A DNA stretch of 64,000 nucleotides. Source: Oikopleura dioica. Lineage: Eukaryota; Chordata; Appendicularia; Copelata; Oikopleuridae. Under the pieces are notes generated by a model, which made no database searches, was not told the origin of the DNA, and saw only the letters and a list, made by a program, of their open reading frames with translations. The stretch is taken from contig OU015570.1 of the NCBI GenBank assembly GCA_907165135.1, forward strand, positions 2,383,525-2,447,524. Direction: 5' to 3'. A program made the translations under genes and the position numbers. This document shows, one piece after another, positions 1-11,125 of the stretch (its first letter is position 1; each line of letters starts with the position of its first letter).

Positions 1-689
1 AAAAAATCCGAAAATTTGTCATCCTCAAAAAGTCCATTCTAAGGCCACTTTTGATGGTTATTTTTTCCAAATTCGAAAAAACAGTTTTACCGCTAATTTA
101 AGCGAAGAAATGAGGTTTCTTCATCGCTATCAGGATAAGATTCAGCCCGAAATAATCAGAACTACAGTTGGTCCTCGATTGATTCGAGAATCTTGCGTTG
201 CAACTGTACGCTTTAAATCTTTATAAGAACTTTAAAGTGCAGCCAATTTAAATAGAATTTCAAATTTAAGATTTCTGTTCTTCTGTGGAGAATCAGTTGG
301 AATTTTCTTAACTTCGAATAGCAAAAATCATTCAATGATTTGTCTTTTGACCGAAGAGGTTCTCACGTATTAGAAATTTTATTTGTCTTACTACAACATC
401 AACAGTCTTTCAATTTAAGGATCAAAGCTGATCTTTCGATTCGAAATCTTAATATACTCTTCTTTCTTCCTTGTGGCTGCTTCTGAACGAGTTAAGCAGG
501 CCAAAGGCGAGAATTTTCAGTAAATCCTGTTTAATGCCGAACAAAAAAAAATAAAAAATCATTGAACTCTAGCTCAGCCCGAAAAATGTTCGTTTTAAGG
601 CCACTTTTGAGATTCGCTGTCATCCAAAAATCGGCCATATAAATATATATATAATTTAAATAAAGAAAGTTCTTGGACACCGGAGCTTC

Positions 690-3620
690 AACTGCCGCGG
701 AACCAAGCTGACTTGTAATATTTGCCACGAAGTAGGACACATCCAAGCTCCATCCTCGTCAATTCGTGCCTTCCAATTTCATGAAAACTCTCACGCCCGC
801 GCCATTTCAATTGGAATTATACAACGAATCAACAATTTAAGTCTTTGGCTACCTCCAAGCGGATCTTCGCATTGGTTCAATCAACCTTAAAAACTGTATT
901 TTTCAAATAGTGGTAAACTTCTGCTCACCAATTCTTGGAACACCCGAACTGTCTGAAAGTGGAATCATCATCGATGTCCAAATAGCTCTTCTTATCAAGA
1001 ACGACAAATCTGAAATGATGACAGTCTCCGGACAAAAGTCGAAATTCGCCGGACTCAAGGTCGTCAAAAAGTCATCATACTTCCAAACCGCAGCACACTC
1101 ACTCTCGTCTCAAGCCATCCCCGCGAAAACCTTAACAACAATCAACTTAAATCTTTCTGCATTTCCATCCAGTACCTTTTATGATGTCCCCGAAAATGTT
1201 TCCAGAAATAAAACTATGAAATTAACGATCAAGTCATAACTTGGGTTTTTCACGGGAGCGCACGGAGGCCCGAGCGCATCTCGGCCACCATTTTCATGCT
1301 GATAATATCCCCGTTATTTTGTATGAAATTAACAAAAGATATAAAATCGAGGTCGGAGATTAATATTTCAATATTGAATTTTAAATTTATGTTAAAGAAC
1401 GGCGGAAAACGAGCGATTAAAGTGAAAATTCTTCTCTCTTGCATCGGCTGAACTCATCTACACACTCGATTTTCGGATATGTTAAATAATTATAACATCT
1501 CATCCATCTCTGACAATTCTGAATGCTAGGATCAACAAGTGACAACCCTAGTCAAAACAATTTATCGGAAATGAAGTCAGCAAGAATCCAAATCGCAAAC
1601 AATTCAGATTCACCTTTAATCGTCGGAAAGGGTGAAATAAAACAAATGCTGTCATCAAAATCTGCAAAAAGCGGAAAACTCAGGCAGATATTGGAGGAGC
1701 TTTTAATAGGCGATCTTCCAATGGTTATCAAACAAAAACTGCATGCTATCATTGCAAATTTCGAAGACACGTTTGCTTTTGAAGATGAAAAACTAGGATC
1801 AACGGACGCATTGGAATACAATATTGACACTGTTACAGCAGCCCCGACAGCTTCCCAAAGATATAGAACCCCGTACTACTTGCGTTACGAAATGAAGAAG
1901 ATCATTGAGTCCAACCTTAACACAGGCCTCCTTGTTCCATGCTCAAGTCCCTGCGCAGCACCTGTTTTGCTCGTGAAAAAGCCGAACAGAAAATGGCGTT
2001 AAGTTTGCGACGATAGAAAACTAAACTCGGTGACGATATCAATCAATTATCCACTCCAAAAAATAGACTTCTTGATCGATCAAATGTCAAATTCGCGTGT
2101 TTTCTTGACAGCGGATTTATTATCTGGTTTTCATCAAATTCCATGCTCTGAAGAAACGATGCAGAAAGTTGCGATTACCACTGACTTTGGCCAATATGCA
2201 TGAACTAAAATGCCGATGGGCGGTAAGAATGCTCCTGCTGTGTTTCAACGAATGATTGACAAGATCTTAAATCATATCCGTCCTTCTGAGCTTGTCATCT
2301 ACAAAGATTATCTCTGCTTTCACTAAAAGACGTTTGAAGGAAGCCTACGAACACTGAAAAAAGTATTCAAGACGCTAAGGAAAACAACCTGAAGATAAGA
2401 GCCGCGAAAACAGAATTAATGAAAACATCCGTCAAATTTCGCGGAGCAATCATTGAAAACGGTTTTCGACGGAAAAATACAGATAAAGTCAAGGCAGTTC
2501 TCGAACTACGACATCTTTCGAACAGAAAAGAAGCCCAGAGTATTTTTAGTCTTCTTAACTATCACAGAAAATTTATCCCACGTTTTGCAACCAAGTGAGC
2601 TCAAATCACATTGGCTACAAAGAACGGGTTCAAATGGACGTCTCGAGCCGCTCAAGCTCTAGAGTGATTTATATAAGAGATTCCAACGAAAATCGACAAA
2701 TTGAAAATCCCGACACCAAATGATGGACAATTTGCTGTAGAAACCGATGCAAGCGACATTGGTCTTGGAGTAGTACTATCCTACCGGAAAGGCAAAGCGG
2801 AAGATTTCTTATCAGTTGCACATCTATCCCAGAAATTTAACGAGGGACAGAAGAATTACAACACTAACGAGAAAGAATTGCTGGCGGGGAAAAGAGCCTT
2901 CGCAAAATGGCCTCATTACCTCCTTGGACGCTCCTTCATTTGATTCACAGATAATTCGTGTGTGAACTGGGCTCACCGAATCAAAAAGAGAAACTCAAAA
3001 ATAGCAAAATGGCTTGCTAAAATTTGGGATTTTGACTTCAAGACAATCCTAAAGCCATCAAAGAATATGGTGATTTCTGATCGCCTTTCTCGACAAATTT
3101 CAATGGTCAAAGCAATAGTCTCTACTATAAAAGCGTCGGAGATAAAGGCGCTCCAAGAAGTGGAACCTTTTTTTATGACATAAGAAGGTATCATCAGCTT
3201 TATAGATGGCCTCACGTTCGATAAATAAACTGAAGTTTTTCTACAAAGAAAAAGATTACCTCTTTTTTGGTCAAAACCATGTTATAGGAATGGTGAAGAA
3301 CGGTTTTTAAGTTATTCCTGCAGAAGCACTTGTTCCCGACATGATCAAGGAATACAGTGAAAACTCAAAAATTGGCCGGTTTTCAGATCCAAATTTCCGA
3401 AAAAAGCGGCCAATTTTTGAGCCTTTTTCAGATTCAAAATTCAGCCAATTTCGATCAAAACCGGCCAAATTTAGAGTAGGCAAATTTTGAGTTTTCACTG
3501 TACCATGATAATAACGGACATCCAGGAATTGCGCAGACTTTGACGGAGATACAGGCCAATTTTAATAAGGAATCCAAATTCCAAATCCTAACCTCCCATG
3601 TTTTTATGCTCGTTGGAAAG
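690..3620 (+). pseudogene. Degenerate Ty3/gypsy retrotransposon gag-pol relic
   Basis: A decayed LTR-retrotransposon polyprotein can be followed in order. A partial CCHC zinc knuckle (CNICHEVGH) lies near 712-740, and an open stretch at 910-1239 may be protease or linker. The reverse transcriptase entry SPCAAPVLLVKKPNRKWR ends at a stop (2000-2002). RT motifs FLTADLLSGFHQIP (about 2101-2142) and MPMGGKNAPAVFQ (about 2212-2250) follow. RNase H runs from about 2701 (FAVETDASDIGLGVVLS; YNTNEKELLAG) through a stop near 2941 to SDRLSR near 3085. The integrase zinc-binding remnant HDNNGHPGIAQTLTEIQANF is at about 3504-3563. The order RT, RNase H, integrase and the motif spellings are of the Ty3/gypsy type. 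Several stops and frame changes, and a MITE inside the integrase, show it is dead. No LTRs were recognised. Confidence 0.85.
3355..3500. mobile_element. 146-bp palindromic MITE with CAGTG ends (pogo/Tc1-like)
   Basis: The sequence begins CAGTGAAAACTCAAAAATTGG and ends with the inverse, TTTTGAGTTTTCACTG, giving terminal inverted repeats of about 22 bp. It is flanked by TA on both sides (3353-3354 and 3501-3502). Removing it with one TA restores a continuous codon series in the surrounding gypsy integrase remnant. It has no coding capacity, so it is a non-autonomous element of the TA-targeting Tc1/mariner/pogo group. Confidence 0.85.
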
Positions 3621-3925
3621 AGCGAAAAAAGTTACGTCAGAAAACATTAGTTTGACTGGCTGAGTCATCATTAATGACATCATGGCGGTTGGTGAACAAA
3701 CATTTTTTTTTATTTAAAAAACGAGTCAATTATTTTTGCAAAATTCTGCATAAAAATATGCGGTTCTACCGAAGAGAGAAGAATTTTTGGTCCCGGTTGT
3801 AGATCCGCGCTGATTGATCGGCGCTTTAAGAGAAATAAAAAATTTTTTAAAATTAAAAAAGAGATGACACACGAAATAATCGAACTCATCCCTGTCAGTA
3901 AATATTTATTTTCTTTTTAAAATTT

Positions 3926-4216
3926 TCATCTAAGTGAATCATCATTTACACATTCTTCATCATTGTTGTCGTCTCCATTGTAAGAGATTGATCTATCTCT
4001 TTTTCTGAACTTACTTGTGGTTAGCTGTCCGTAATCGCTGCTAAGTCTGTCGCGCTTCCGTTTATTTTCATTTCTGTTGCTTGGGGGGCGAGCTGAGGTT
4101 CCCTGTCGAGATGTTACCTGACTTGGTTTTTCCTGTCTTGTAGTTGGTCGTGAAGGGGTATTCTCTTTGTTATTAGGTGTTCCAGGGCCACCAGAAGTCA
4201 TTTCAGGAGAAGCCAT
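3926..4216 (-). CDS. Hypothetical Ser/Pro/Lys-rich ORF, possibly a gag tail
   Basis: This 96-residue ORF starts MASPEMTSGGPG and is rich in Pro, Ser, Thr, Arg and Lys, with a basic stretch NRNENKRKRDRLSS and an acidic C-terminus. Reading can be extended upstream only with a frame change into another minus-strand ORF (4198-4380). I do not recognise a family. Low-complexity basic tails like this occur in retroelement gag proteins, which fits the repeat-rich surroundings, but a chance ORF is possible. Confidence 0.25.
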   Translation of the reverse strand: MASPEMTSGGPGTPNNKENTPSRPTTRQEKPSQVTSRQGTSARPPSNRNENKRKRDRLSSDYGQLTTSKFRKRDRSISYNGDDNNDEECVNDDSLR

Positions 4217-4917
4217 TTGATCTCGTTGGCGATCGAAATCGTTAACAGCTTATGCAATCGATTGAGTTTGCTGATTTTAAAGAACTCTTTCGCGAAGTGG
4301 CGAGCGGAAGTCAAGAGCGCGATTGACGTTATTTCGGCTTTGAGCTGGCACATTCTCTCGCTGAAATAATTGAGAGACAAATAAAAAAAATTAAACTACC
4401 CATCTAGAGGAAAATATTCCCTTTCGACCAAATAATGCTCTCGGGTAATGCACAGGATTGCACGTATCATCAAGTTCTCTTATCAGTCGAATATTTATAT
4501 CAATAAACATAAGAAGAATAACCTGTCAAAAACACACCAGTCTCTTTCCATTTGAGACCAAACGAGATGATGCGTCGAGGAATACAAAAGAAAAGCCTTT
4601 ACAGTATTGTAGATATGACGTCCTCTCTGAAAGGCAGTTTTATAAGCGATTCTACTCTCTAGTATCTGATCAACTTGTATTTTGGAATTGATTTTCGGCA
4701 AGTCCTAGAGTTTGAGGAGCAAACATTTATTCTCATCTGCGTTTTCAGCTTTCTGAAAGACACCCTGGACGGTGAGTAAAAATAAAGAAGGATTTGTTTC
4801 ATTTTGTGGTTTGATAAATTGAGAATCGTATTTATAGGGAAGATTTATTTAATTATTGTCATAAGATAATCTAACTGATCATAGGATCGATTCTGAATCC
4901 CGAGGATGTCTTATCTA

Positions 4918-5485
4918 CAGTGAAACCCCAACTTAAGGCCCAGCAACTTAAGGCCACTTTTTTGAAATACCCCCAAAATCTGTCATCCGAAAAAAGTTAT
5001 TAAAAATTAATAAGGCTTTCATCAATCTCATGATGACGTCGCATTCTGTTGCCTTTAGAAAAAGCTCCGCGCTTACATTAAAGATTTCGTCGTTGAACAT
5101 GATCACTTGAACATCAAAGAAGAAGATCTCGTGAATCAGGCGAACGAAATCTTCATGAACATGAACCCTGCAATCTTCAAGCGATCATAGCTCAACACAG
5201 GACTACTTTAAGAGGATGATTTTGAAGAAAAATCGAGCAGTTTGAAGATCTGGAGAAAAAGTTCTGGAGAAACAAGAGGAAAAATTGGTCGACACACAAC
5301 ACGTCCTTCAACTTGCACCGACGCTGATGAGCCATTGACTTCATAATGGCTGGAGACGCAGTCGAATAAAACTAGCTTTTTAAAGTGAAACTTTCGGATT
5401 TTGAATAACAATTAAAAAAAAGTGGCCTTAAAATGGATTTTTCTAGGATTACAGATTTTGGGGATTTTAAAAGTGCTTCACACTG
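4918..5485. mobile_element. Pogo/Tigger-like element, 568 bp, degenerate inside
   Basis: It starts CAGTGAAACCCCAACTTAAGG and ends TTCACACTG, with TA flanks at 4916-4917 and 5486-5487. Both ends carry inverted copies of CCCAAAATCTGT.ATCC and of TTAAGGCCAC. The interior (about 5130-5270) is a diverged relative of the coding stretch at 6360-6530 and 8590-8800, but with stops, so it is an internally decayed, non-autonomous copy. Confidence 0.75.
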
Positions 5486-5579
5486 TAACCGTCATTTATC
5501 GAAACCGTCATAGATTGACCGAATAATTTCACATAGACACAGAAGATATAAAGAAGAAGAATCTGTGGGGGGTCTCTCT

Positions 5580-6047
5580 AGTCCACTAGTACTCTATGAG
5601 TCCTAGTTGTTGGCGCTGCACTTGCTGTCGCTTCTTCGGGTACTGCTGGTTTCTGCTGGATAAAAGAGAGTCAGGTTGTTTTTTGTCGGTTTTATTCTAC
5701 TGAATTATAATAATGAACTAACAGCAAGGTGCACGCTTTATATAGTACAGAAAAGGGAAAATAAGAACAGTCGAGAAGCTCCTTGATCGGGATAGATGAA
5801 TCTTCAAGCTTCTTAGAACAGTGATGGAATATTCGAGTAGATTCTCCAAATGATGTTATCCTTCGTAATCGTGAGTCATAGTGAGTAAGGGTGTCCAGAA
5901 TGTTCCAGGACCTTCATCGACTGAAGTCGATCCTCAGTCACTGATGAATCAGGATGAGATCTCAAGTTTTGTGCTCACCATAGGTGGCGCAACTGAGCCA
6001 CCACTAGAGGTCACTAGAGAGCTATTCCTGAGTGTCCACTAGGTGGG
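5580..6047. other. No gene seen; repeat-like DNA
   Basis: No supportable ORF. The stretch contains phrases such as CCACTAGAGGTCACTAGAGAG and TCCACTAGGTGGGGCGCGAGAG, which run into the duplicated repeat that starts near 6048. It is probably the outer part of the same repeat family. Confidence 0.4.
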
Positions 6048-6359
6048 GCGCGAGAGCTGACGCTAGATGGGGCGCGAGAGCATGCACCATGTGGCGCTGT
6101 TACAAGTGAGCATTAGCTCAGTTATGCTCTTGTAAGGTATATGAATGGATGTACACTTATAGCAATGATTTAGAGGTGAACCGGAAGTGAACCGGAAGTC
6201 ACCTGACGTCACCGGAAGTGAACCGGAAGTTACCGAAAGTAACCAGAAATGATCACAGGCATTTGCTACGGGCAAGAGCAACTCTTGCCTAGCATTTTCA
6301 CTCAATTAGCGCCCTCCGGCGACAAAACACCGGGAAAGTCTCTGTTACTGAGAACAGGA
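6048..6359. repeat. Dispersed repeat, copy A
   Basis: About 310 bp (GGGGCGCGAGAGCATGCACC through TTACTGAGAACAGGA) recur almost unchanged at 7229-7528. A short tandem of GTGAACCGGAAGT lies inside. Copy A carries an extra segment near 6230 that is absent in copy B. It joins directly to pogo-like coding sequence at 6360, whereas copy B does not, so it is a mobile repeat in its own right. The class is unknown; an LTR or SINE-like unit is possible. Confidence 0.7.
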
Positions 6360-6785
6360 TCATGGATCAACAAAGGACTACTTCAAAAGAATTATTTTCG
6401 AGAAGAAATCGAGCAGTTTGAAGATCTCGATACTGCAGAAAATATTCTGGACAAACAAGAATTAGTCGAGCATTTTCTGGCGCTTCAAATGGAAGAGCTA
6501 CGACTCGGCGAGTCGTAGCTCCCCGCTTCAAATTGATGAAACACGTCCTTGGACTCCGATGGAGATGGAAGAAATGCTTCAAGTTCAAGTGACAAACAAT
6601 GCTGACACTGAATTTTTAGCCATCGACTTCAAGATGGCCGAAGACACGGTCGATGATAACTAGCTTTTACAAGCGAAACTGTTACTTTCAGATTAAAAAA
6701 AAGTGGATTTTTTAGGATGACAGATTTTGGAGATTTTCCGAAAAAGTGGCCTTAAAAGGGTGGGCCTTAAAATGGGTTTTCACTG
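6360..6785 (+). pseudogene. Pogo-like element fragment with transposase-tail-like ORF
   Basis: The open frame here (WINKGLLQKNYFREEIEQFE to ELRLGES, ending at 6518) recurs at 8634-8791. The DNA after it ends with a pogo-like terminus, ...GGGCCTTAAAATGGGTTTTCACTG, followed by TA (6786-6787). The short acidic-helical ORF resembles a C-terminal segment of a pogo/CENP-B type transposase, but that is inferred from position between such termini rather than from a catalytic motif. The left end is missing, replaced by the dispersed repeat. Confidence 0.5.
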
Positions 6786-7228
6786 TAACTTATACGTAGG
6801 GATTCTCACGAAAAAATTGCGCGCGGCGCGGCGCTCTGCACTCAAAATTGTCAAATGATATTCTGATATTTTCAGTACAATTTGAGCGCAAAACATTTCG
6901 AGCTTACTGCAATGATGACGTTTATTCATTATCTGCTTTCTAAAAATAGTTTTTTGGCCAAAATACCCTAGAAATAAGCAAAATTCACACAAAACACGAT
7001 TTTTCTATGCGCAAACAAGCTTATAAATTTGTGATTTTTAGAGATGTAATAAAATAGACCCTATGCCAGTATCACTCAAATTTTGAAGAATATGGATTGA
7101 CTAGAATTTTCCAAAACTACCTGTTGACTGACCAAGGTTGTCGCCGCGGGGTGAGCGCGGCCCGGAAATGAGTTTCTCTTACTTATCAACCCCCAAACAA
7201 ACTTAAAAAACGCTGAATTTTGGCGCTC

Positions 7229-7528
7229 GAGAGCTGACACTAGGTGGGGCGCGAGAGCATGCACCAGGTGGCGCTGTTACAAGTGAGCATTAGCTCAGTT
7301 ATGCTCTTGTAAGGTATATGAATGGATGTACACTTATAGCAATGATTTAGAGGTGAACCGGAAGTGAACCGGAAGTCACCTGACGTCACCGGAAGTGAAC
7401 CGGAAGTAACCAGAAATGATCACAGGCATTTGCTACGGGCAAGAGCAACTCTTGCCTAGCATTTTCACTCAATTAGCGCCCTCCGGCGACCAAACACCGG
7501 GAAAGTCTCTGTTACTGAGAACAGGATA
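7229..7528. repeat. Dispersed repeat, copy B
   Basis: Second copy of the repeat at 6048-6359, in the same orientation. It lacks a short GAAGTTACCGAAA-type insertion present in copy A. The junction after GAGAACAGGAT differs between copies, marking the repeat boundary at about 7527. Confidence 0.7.
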
Positions 7529-7529
7529 C

Positions 7530-8420
7530 TGCTCTCTCCACTCAGACACTATTGTAAGGGATATTCTCCCTTACAGAAGACCCGAGACAATTACATGGGA
7601 ACCTCGACATTGGTCCGGACGCCGACTGCTTAAATGTCGTCACTTATCACATTCAAAATGAATATCCTGACTTTCAGACAGAAGATAACTTAGACATTTG
7701 GAGAGGAAGCACGGAAGTAGTGCACTCATCAGACATGACAAGAACACGCGGGAAACGTTATTGATGAAGAACACGATGATGATAATCGAAAACATAGAAA
7801 CAAAGAAGATACGATGATGAAGAAATTGTTGAAGAAGAAGCACGGAGAAGGAAAGCTTTCCCGTCTTTAGAGAGAAAAAGGACGACCAGCGACGGCACTC
7901 TCACACTGGAAGAGCCCTGAAAGACCTGTAGAGGGAAGGTTGTAAGAAGAGATGCATAGGATGCAAGGAATTCCGAGGCCAGGCACATGGTCGCTGAAGG
8001 GTATGGTACATACCGGTTGTGTGTTAAAATTATTTTCCCTTTGACGAAGAAAAATGTGTATATGCGTCAAAATTTCGTAAAGACAATAAACATCCTGATA
8101 ACGAAAATATATTTTCGACGTTTTCCGTGACAACCGTGACCTTGGCGCAACTTAAACAGGAAATGGACAATCACTCGAGTGGTCCAGAGACAATTTTGAA
8201 AAAAGACGCATCCGAATCTTCTGCGATCAGCCTGCAGAGCGTGCAAGTAGAGAAAGAAACAGAAAAAGAAACAAACCGATACATCATCATTGGATTATAC
8301 AATATAAATGGATTATTTCTACAACATGGACACGACCTTTACATGACACTTTATTCGAAGAGACGAAGAAATTGGATTGGACTACTCTACTCGATTTTTT
8401 TATATTCTTAGGACACGACA
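7530..8420. other. No convincing gene
   Basis: Only short overlapping ORFs occur on both strands, none with a recognisable motif. The longest (8127-8411, plus) begins MTTVTLAQLKQEMDNHSSGPE without a clear family. I treat this stretch as non-coding or decayed repeat. Confidence 0.4.
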
Positions 8421-8425
8421 CGATA

Positions 8426-8815
8426 CAGTGAAAAACCCATTTTAGGCCCGAGTCTACCGCATGTTTCTATCGCCCGAACCAAGTATGATTCAAAATGTGT
8501 TCTTTAAATTGGACTCTTGATGATTCTTTCTTTCATTCTTTCAAAAATATTTTTCTGCCAACAAATCAGAGAAATGGATCAAAAATCCCCATCGAGATCT
8601 TCATGCACTTGAACCCAGCAATCTTCAAGCGATCATGGATCAACAAAGGACAACTTCAAAAGAATTATTTTCGAGAAGAAATCGAGCAGTTTGAAGATCT
8701 CGATACTGCAGAAAATATTCTGGACAAACAAGAATTAGTCGAGCATTTTCTGGCGCTTCAAATGGAAGAGCTACGACTCGGCGAGTCGTAGCTCCCCGCT
8801 TCAAATTGATGTTTT
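8426..8815 (+). pseudogene. Pogo-like element fragment, left end retained
   Basis: It begins with CAGTGAAAAACCCATTTTAGGC after TA (8424-8425), the same terminus as the 4918 and 6785 ends. It carries the duplicated ORF segment WINKGQLQKNYFREEIEQFE (8634-8791), preceded in frame by a stretch containing MHLNPAIFKRS. The right terminus is lost: the shared sequence stops at about 8812 and AT-rich DNA follows. Confidence 0.55.
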
Positions 8816-9640
8816 ACCTTTTTTTTATTAAGTTAAGAACTTGTTACAGAATTTTCGATGACTATTTTACCTATATTTCATTGGGTTTAGAATTTTAAAT
8901 GTAGAATTTGACTAGAAATTATCATTTTCAACCGCCAAATTATAGAGAGAGTATTTTGAAATAAAAATTTCTTTTGAGATAATATAGGACTAAGAGGTTA
9001 AAAAAGATAGAATATTTCATGCTTATTGATATTATTTACTTTAACGCGAATGGTGAGTGATAATTATGGAATTTTTGCTAGTAGAATGAATTTAAATCAT
9101 AATTTTACATAGTTTAATCAAGTTGAATATTTTTGATTTTACGTAGCTTTTTAATTCATCCTTATCATCGCATATAAATTCAGTGACGAATAAACGAATT
9201 TTTTTGGACTCTAAAAAAGATTAAAATCTATTATTCGATAAAAGGGAGTCAAAATTTTGTAAATTTATTTTTTGACAAATTTCAATTTTATTCAAATCTA
9301 TTCTGGTTTTAATATTTAAAAAGATTATATTTTAAATTTATAATTTCTCTTATTTTATAACAACAAGGGAGGAGAGGCGTAGTAATTCGATCAAGAATAT
9401 TTTTTTCGTCTTTTACTCACGAAGTCACGCGAATAAGAGAAAATTTAAATCGAAAAATCATATTTATTGAATGTTTTGGAGCCTCTGAGATAATTTCTGA
9501 AATTTTAACCCGTTCGCGCACATCGACCGAAAAATTGCTAACATCGATTTTTGTCTATTTTTTATTATATTAAAGTATAGAAATAGATATATTTGTTGTT
9601 TTTACTTAATATATATTTAAAAGATGAGTAATCAAGTTAG
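8816..9640. other. AT-rich stretch, nothing recognised
   Basis: About 820 bp of AT-rich DNA with no ORF of note, no clear repeat unit and no recognisable RNA motif. Confidence 0.5.
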
Positions 9641-9649
9641 AAAAATGAA

Positions 9650-9741
9650 TTATGAGGTGACTAACCGGTGATCGACCTCACCCTCTTTCGGAACCCTTTC
9701 GGGACGTCAAATGACAGCAAGACCTCTCGGCGCCACAGTTA
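9650..9741. repeat. Target-site repeat, left copy (GACTAACCGGTGATCG)
   Basis: The phrase GACTAACCGGTGATCG and, about 70 bp later, CTCTCGGCGCCACAGTTAG recur at about 58142-58204 on the other side of the LTR element. With the LTR element removed, the two copies lie in tandem about 150 bp apart, so the retrotransposon landed in a short tandem repeat. Confidence 0.6.
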
Positions 9742-9745
9742 GTAT

Positions 9746-10106
9746 TGTTGTAATATGCTTCCTGATTTATGATAACTATAGTAACTATAGTTAGTACATA
9801 TGTACTAAGCTAAGTTCCTGCTAAGTAAGCATACTACTTTTGGATTGACGATAATTCGGTGTTTATTTGTGATTCTGGGGCAAGGCCAGAATGAGGGAAA
9901 ATGGGCATGGTCAGGCACTTTTATAGGAGCGCTCGCTCACAAGTCTCACTTCAAGTTCGACTTTATTTCTGAGCTGCAGTTCCGAGTTGAGTGATGAGCT
10001 CGCGCTTCGCAGTTGGTGCTCGCGCTCGCCCCTCAGCTTCGGATTCTGTGAGCTTGGCTCGAGACTCGACTTTCGTTTTTGTTATCATAAGTTATGGACC
10101 ATAACA
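9746..10106 (-). repeat. 3' LTR of the retrotransposon
   Basis: Direct repeat of 57715-58075, with differences seen at about two positions near its left end (CTTCC versus GTTCC; GATAAC versus GATTAC). Because the element is transcribed from the minus strand, this copy is the 3' LTR. The preceding GTAT (9742-9745) is the target duplication. Confidence 0.9.
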
Positions 10107-10120
10107 CTTTTCCCCCCTTG
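10107..10120 (-). other. Polypurine tract
   Basis: On the minus strand the bases AAGGGGGGAAAAG abut the 3' LTR. This is the expected plus-strand primer of a retrotransposon and fixes its orientation. Confidence 0.8.
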
Positions 10121-10139
10121 CTGGCAAAATAAAATTGAG

Positions 10140-10400
10140 TTCAGGTTACAGCTACAGTAAAGTTTAACGATGAGCTTAAGTAAAGATTAACGTTGAGCTA
10201 CAGTAAGGTTTAACGTTGAGCTACAGAGAAGATTTACGTTGAGCTACAGTAAGGTTTAACGTTGAGCTACAGTAAGGTTTAGCGTTGAGCTGCAGAGAAG
10301 ATTTACATTGAGCTACAGTAAGGTTTAACGTTGAGCTACAGTAAAATTAGACGTTGAGCTACAGTAAGGTTTAACTTCGAGCTACAGTAAGAGATAAAAT
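10140..10400. repeat. Tandem repeat, unit about 23-24 bp (GAGCTACAGTAAGGTTTAACGTT)
   Basis: About eleven imperfect units of GAGCTACAGTAAGGTTTAACGTT lie between the polypurine tract and the RING ORF, that is, in the 3' untranslated region of the retrotransposon. Variants alternate between CAGTAAGGTTTAACG and CAGAGAAGATTTACG, so a two-unit higher order may be present. Confidence 0.85.
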
Positions 10401-10525
10401 GTTCTGAGTCGAAAAATTTGAAGGGCTGTTGCTGCTGTTTGAGGTCTTCTTCCCACCTATTCTTCCCCTCCTTCTGCCAGTGTCGTTGAGCTACGTTTGT
10501 GTCAGGATGTAAAAACACTAGTTTC

Positions 10526-11125
10526 TTACTTGAAGTTGTTATGCTGCAAAGCCATCGTAAGAAATGCCATCCTTGAGCATCCGCAAAGTATGCATTTTCG
10601 TGTAAGGCGAGCGAATTGTACGGCGCATTCAGGATGAAAGGAGTGAAGGCAGCGCAGTGTTACTGTGGGGTTACCCTTTCGACAAATCGGGCGTAAACGG
10701 CCGTTTGTATGATTCTCCATGTGTGTCGTAAAGAGACGAAGTCTCATCGAGTCCCAGCAAGCAGGACAATGATCATATTTTTGGCATCGCTCAAAGAAGC
10801 AGTTTATGTGAAGAAAGTGCCCACATTTTGCTTTGATACCCATCTTCATACTTGATTCACTGTCTCGCGTTGAACAAAAAACGCAGACTTCGTCAGGGTT
10901 TAGCGTTACTCTTCGGCATCCTTCGACGAAAACGAACATGAAAGTTGTTGTAACGAGCCAATTGATGGGTGTTTCTTCGGCTTTTCTATTGACAGAGCTA
11001 GTTCTTCCGGCTCTTTCAAGGCGACCACTCGAAAAATCGTTTCTGTTACTCATGATCTGAATCAGAGTTCTAATAGTTTCTGTCAGCTTACAATAATGGA
11101 TGTCTTTAACAGCTGTAAATTTCAT
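10526..11125 (-). CDS. RING-finger protein carried by the LTR retrotransposon
   Basis: This ORF of up to 199 residues has a likely start at an internal Met (MSNRNDFSSGR, about 11052). It contains a RING-type zinc-binding cluster: CVFC, then CGHFLHINCFFERC about 18 residues on, then CPAC. This matches the C-x2-C ... C-x-H-x2-H/C ... C-x2-C pattern of RING-H2 E3 ligases. A second partial RING-like set follows (CLHSFHPEC ... CILC). It lies at the 3' end of a minus-strand LTR element, where some retroelements carry env or captured genes. RING domains usually act in ubiquitin transfer; that role here is inferred from the fold only. Capture from a host gene is likely. The ORF has no internal stop, which argues for recent function. 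Confidence 0.75.
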   Translation of the reverse strand: MKFTAVKDIHYCKLTETIRTLIQIMSNRNDFSSGRLERAGRTSSVNRKAEETPINWLVTTTFMFVFVEGCRRVTLNPDEVCVFCSTRDSESSMKMGIKAKCGHFLHINCFFERCQKYDHCPACWDSMRLRLFTTHMENHTNGRLRPICRKGNPTVTLRCLHSFHPECAVQFARLTRKCILCGCSRMAFLTMALQHNNFK

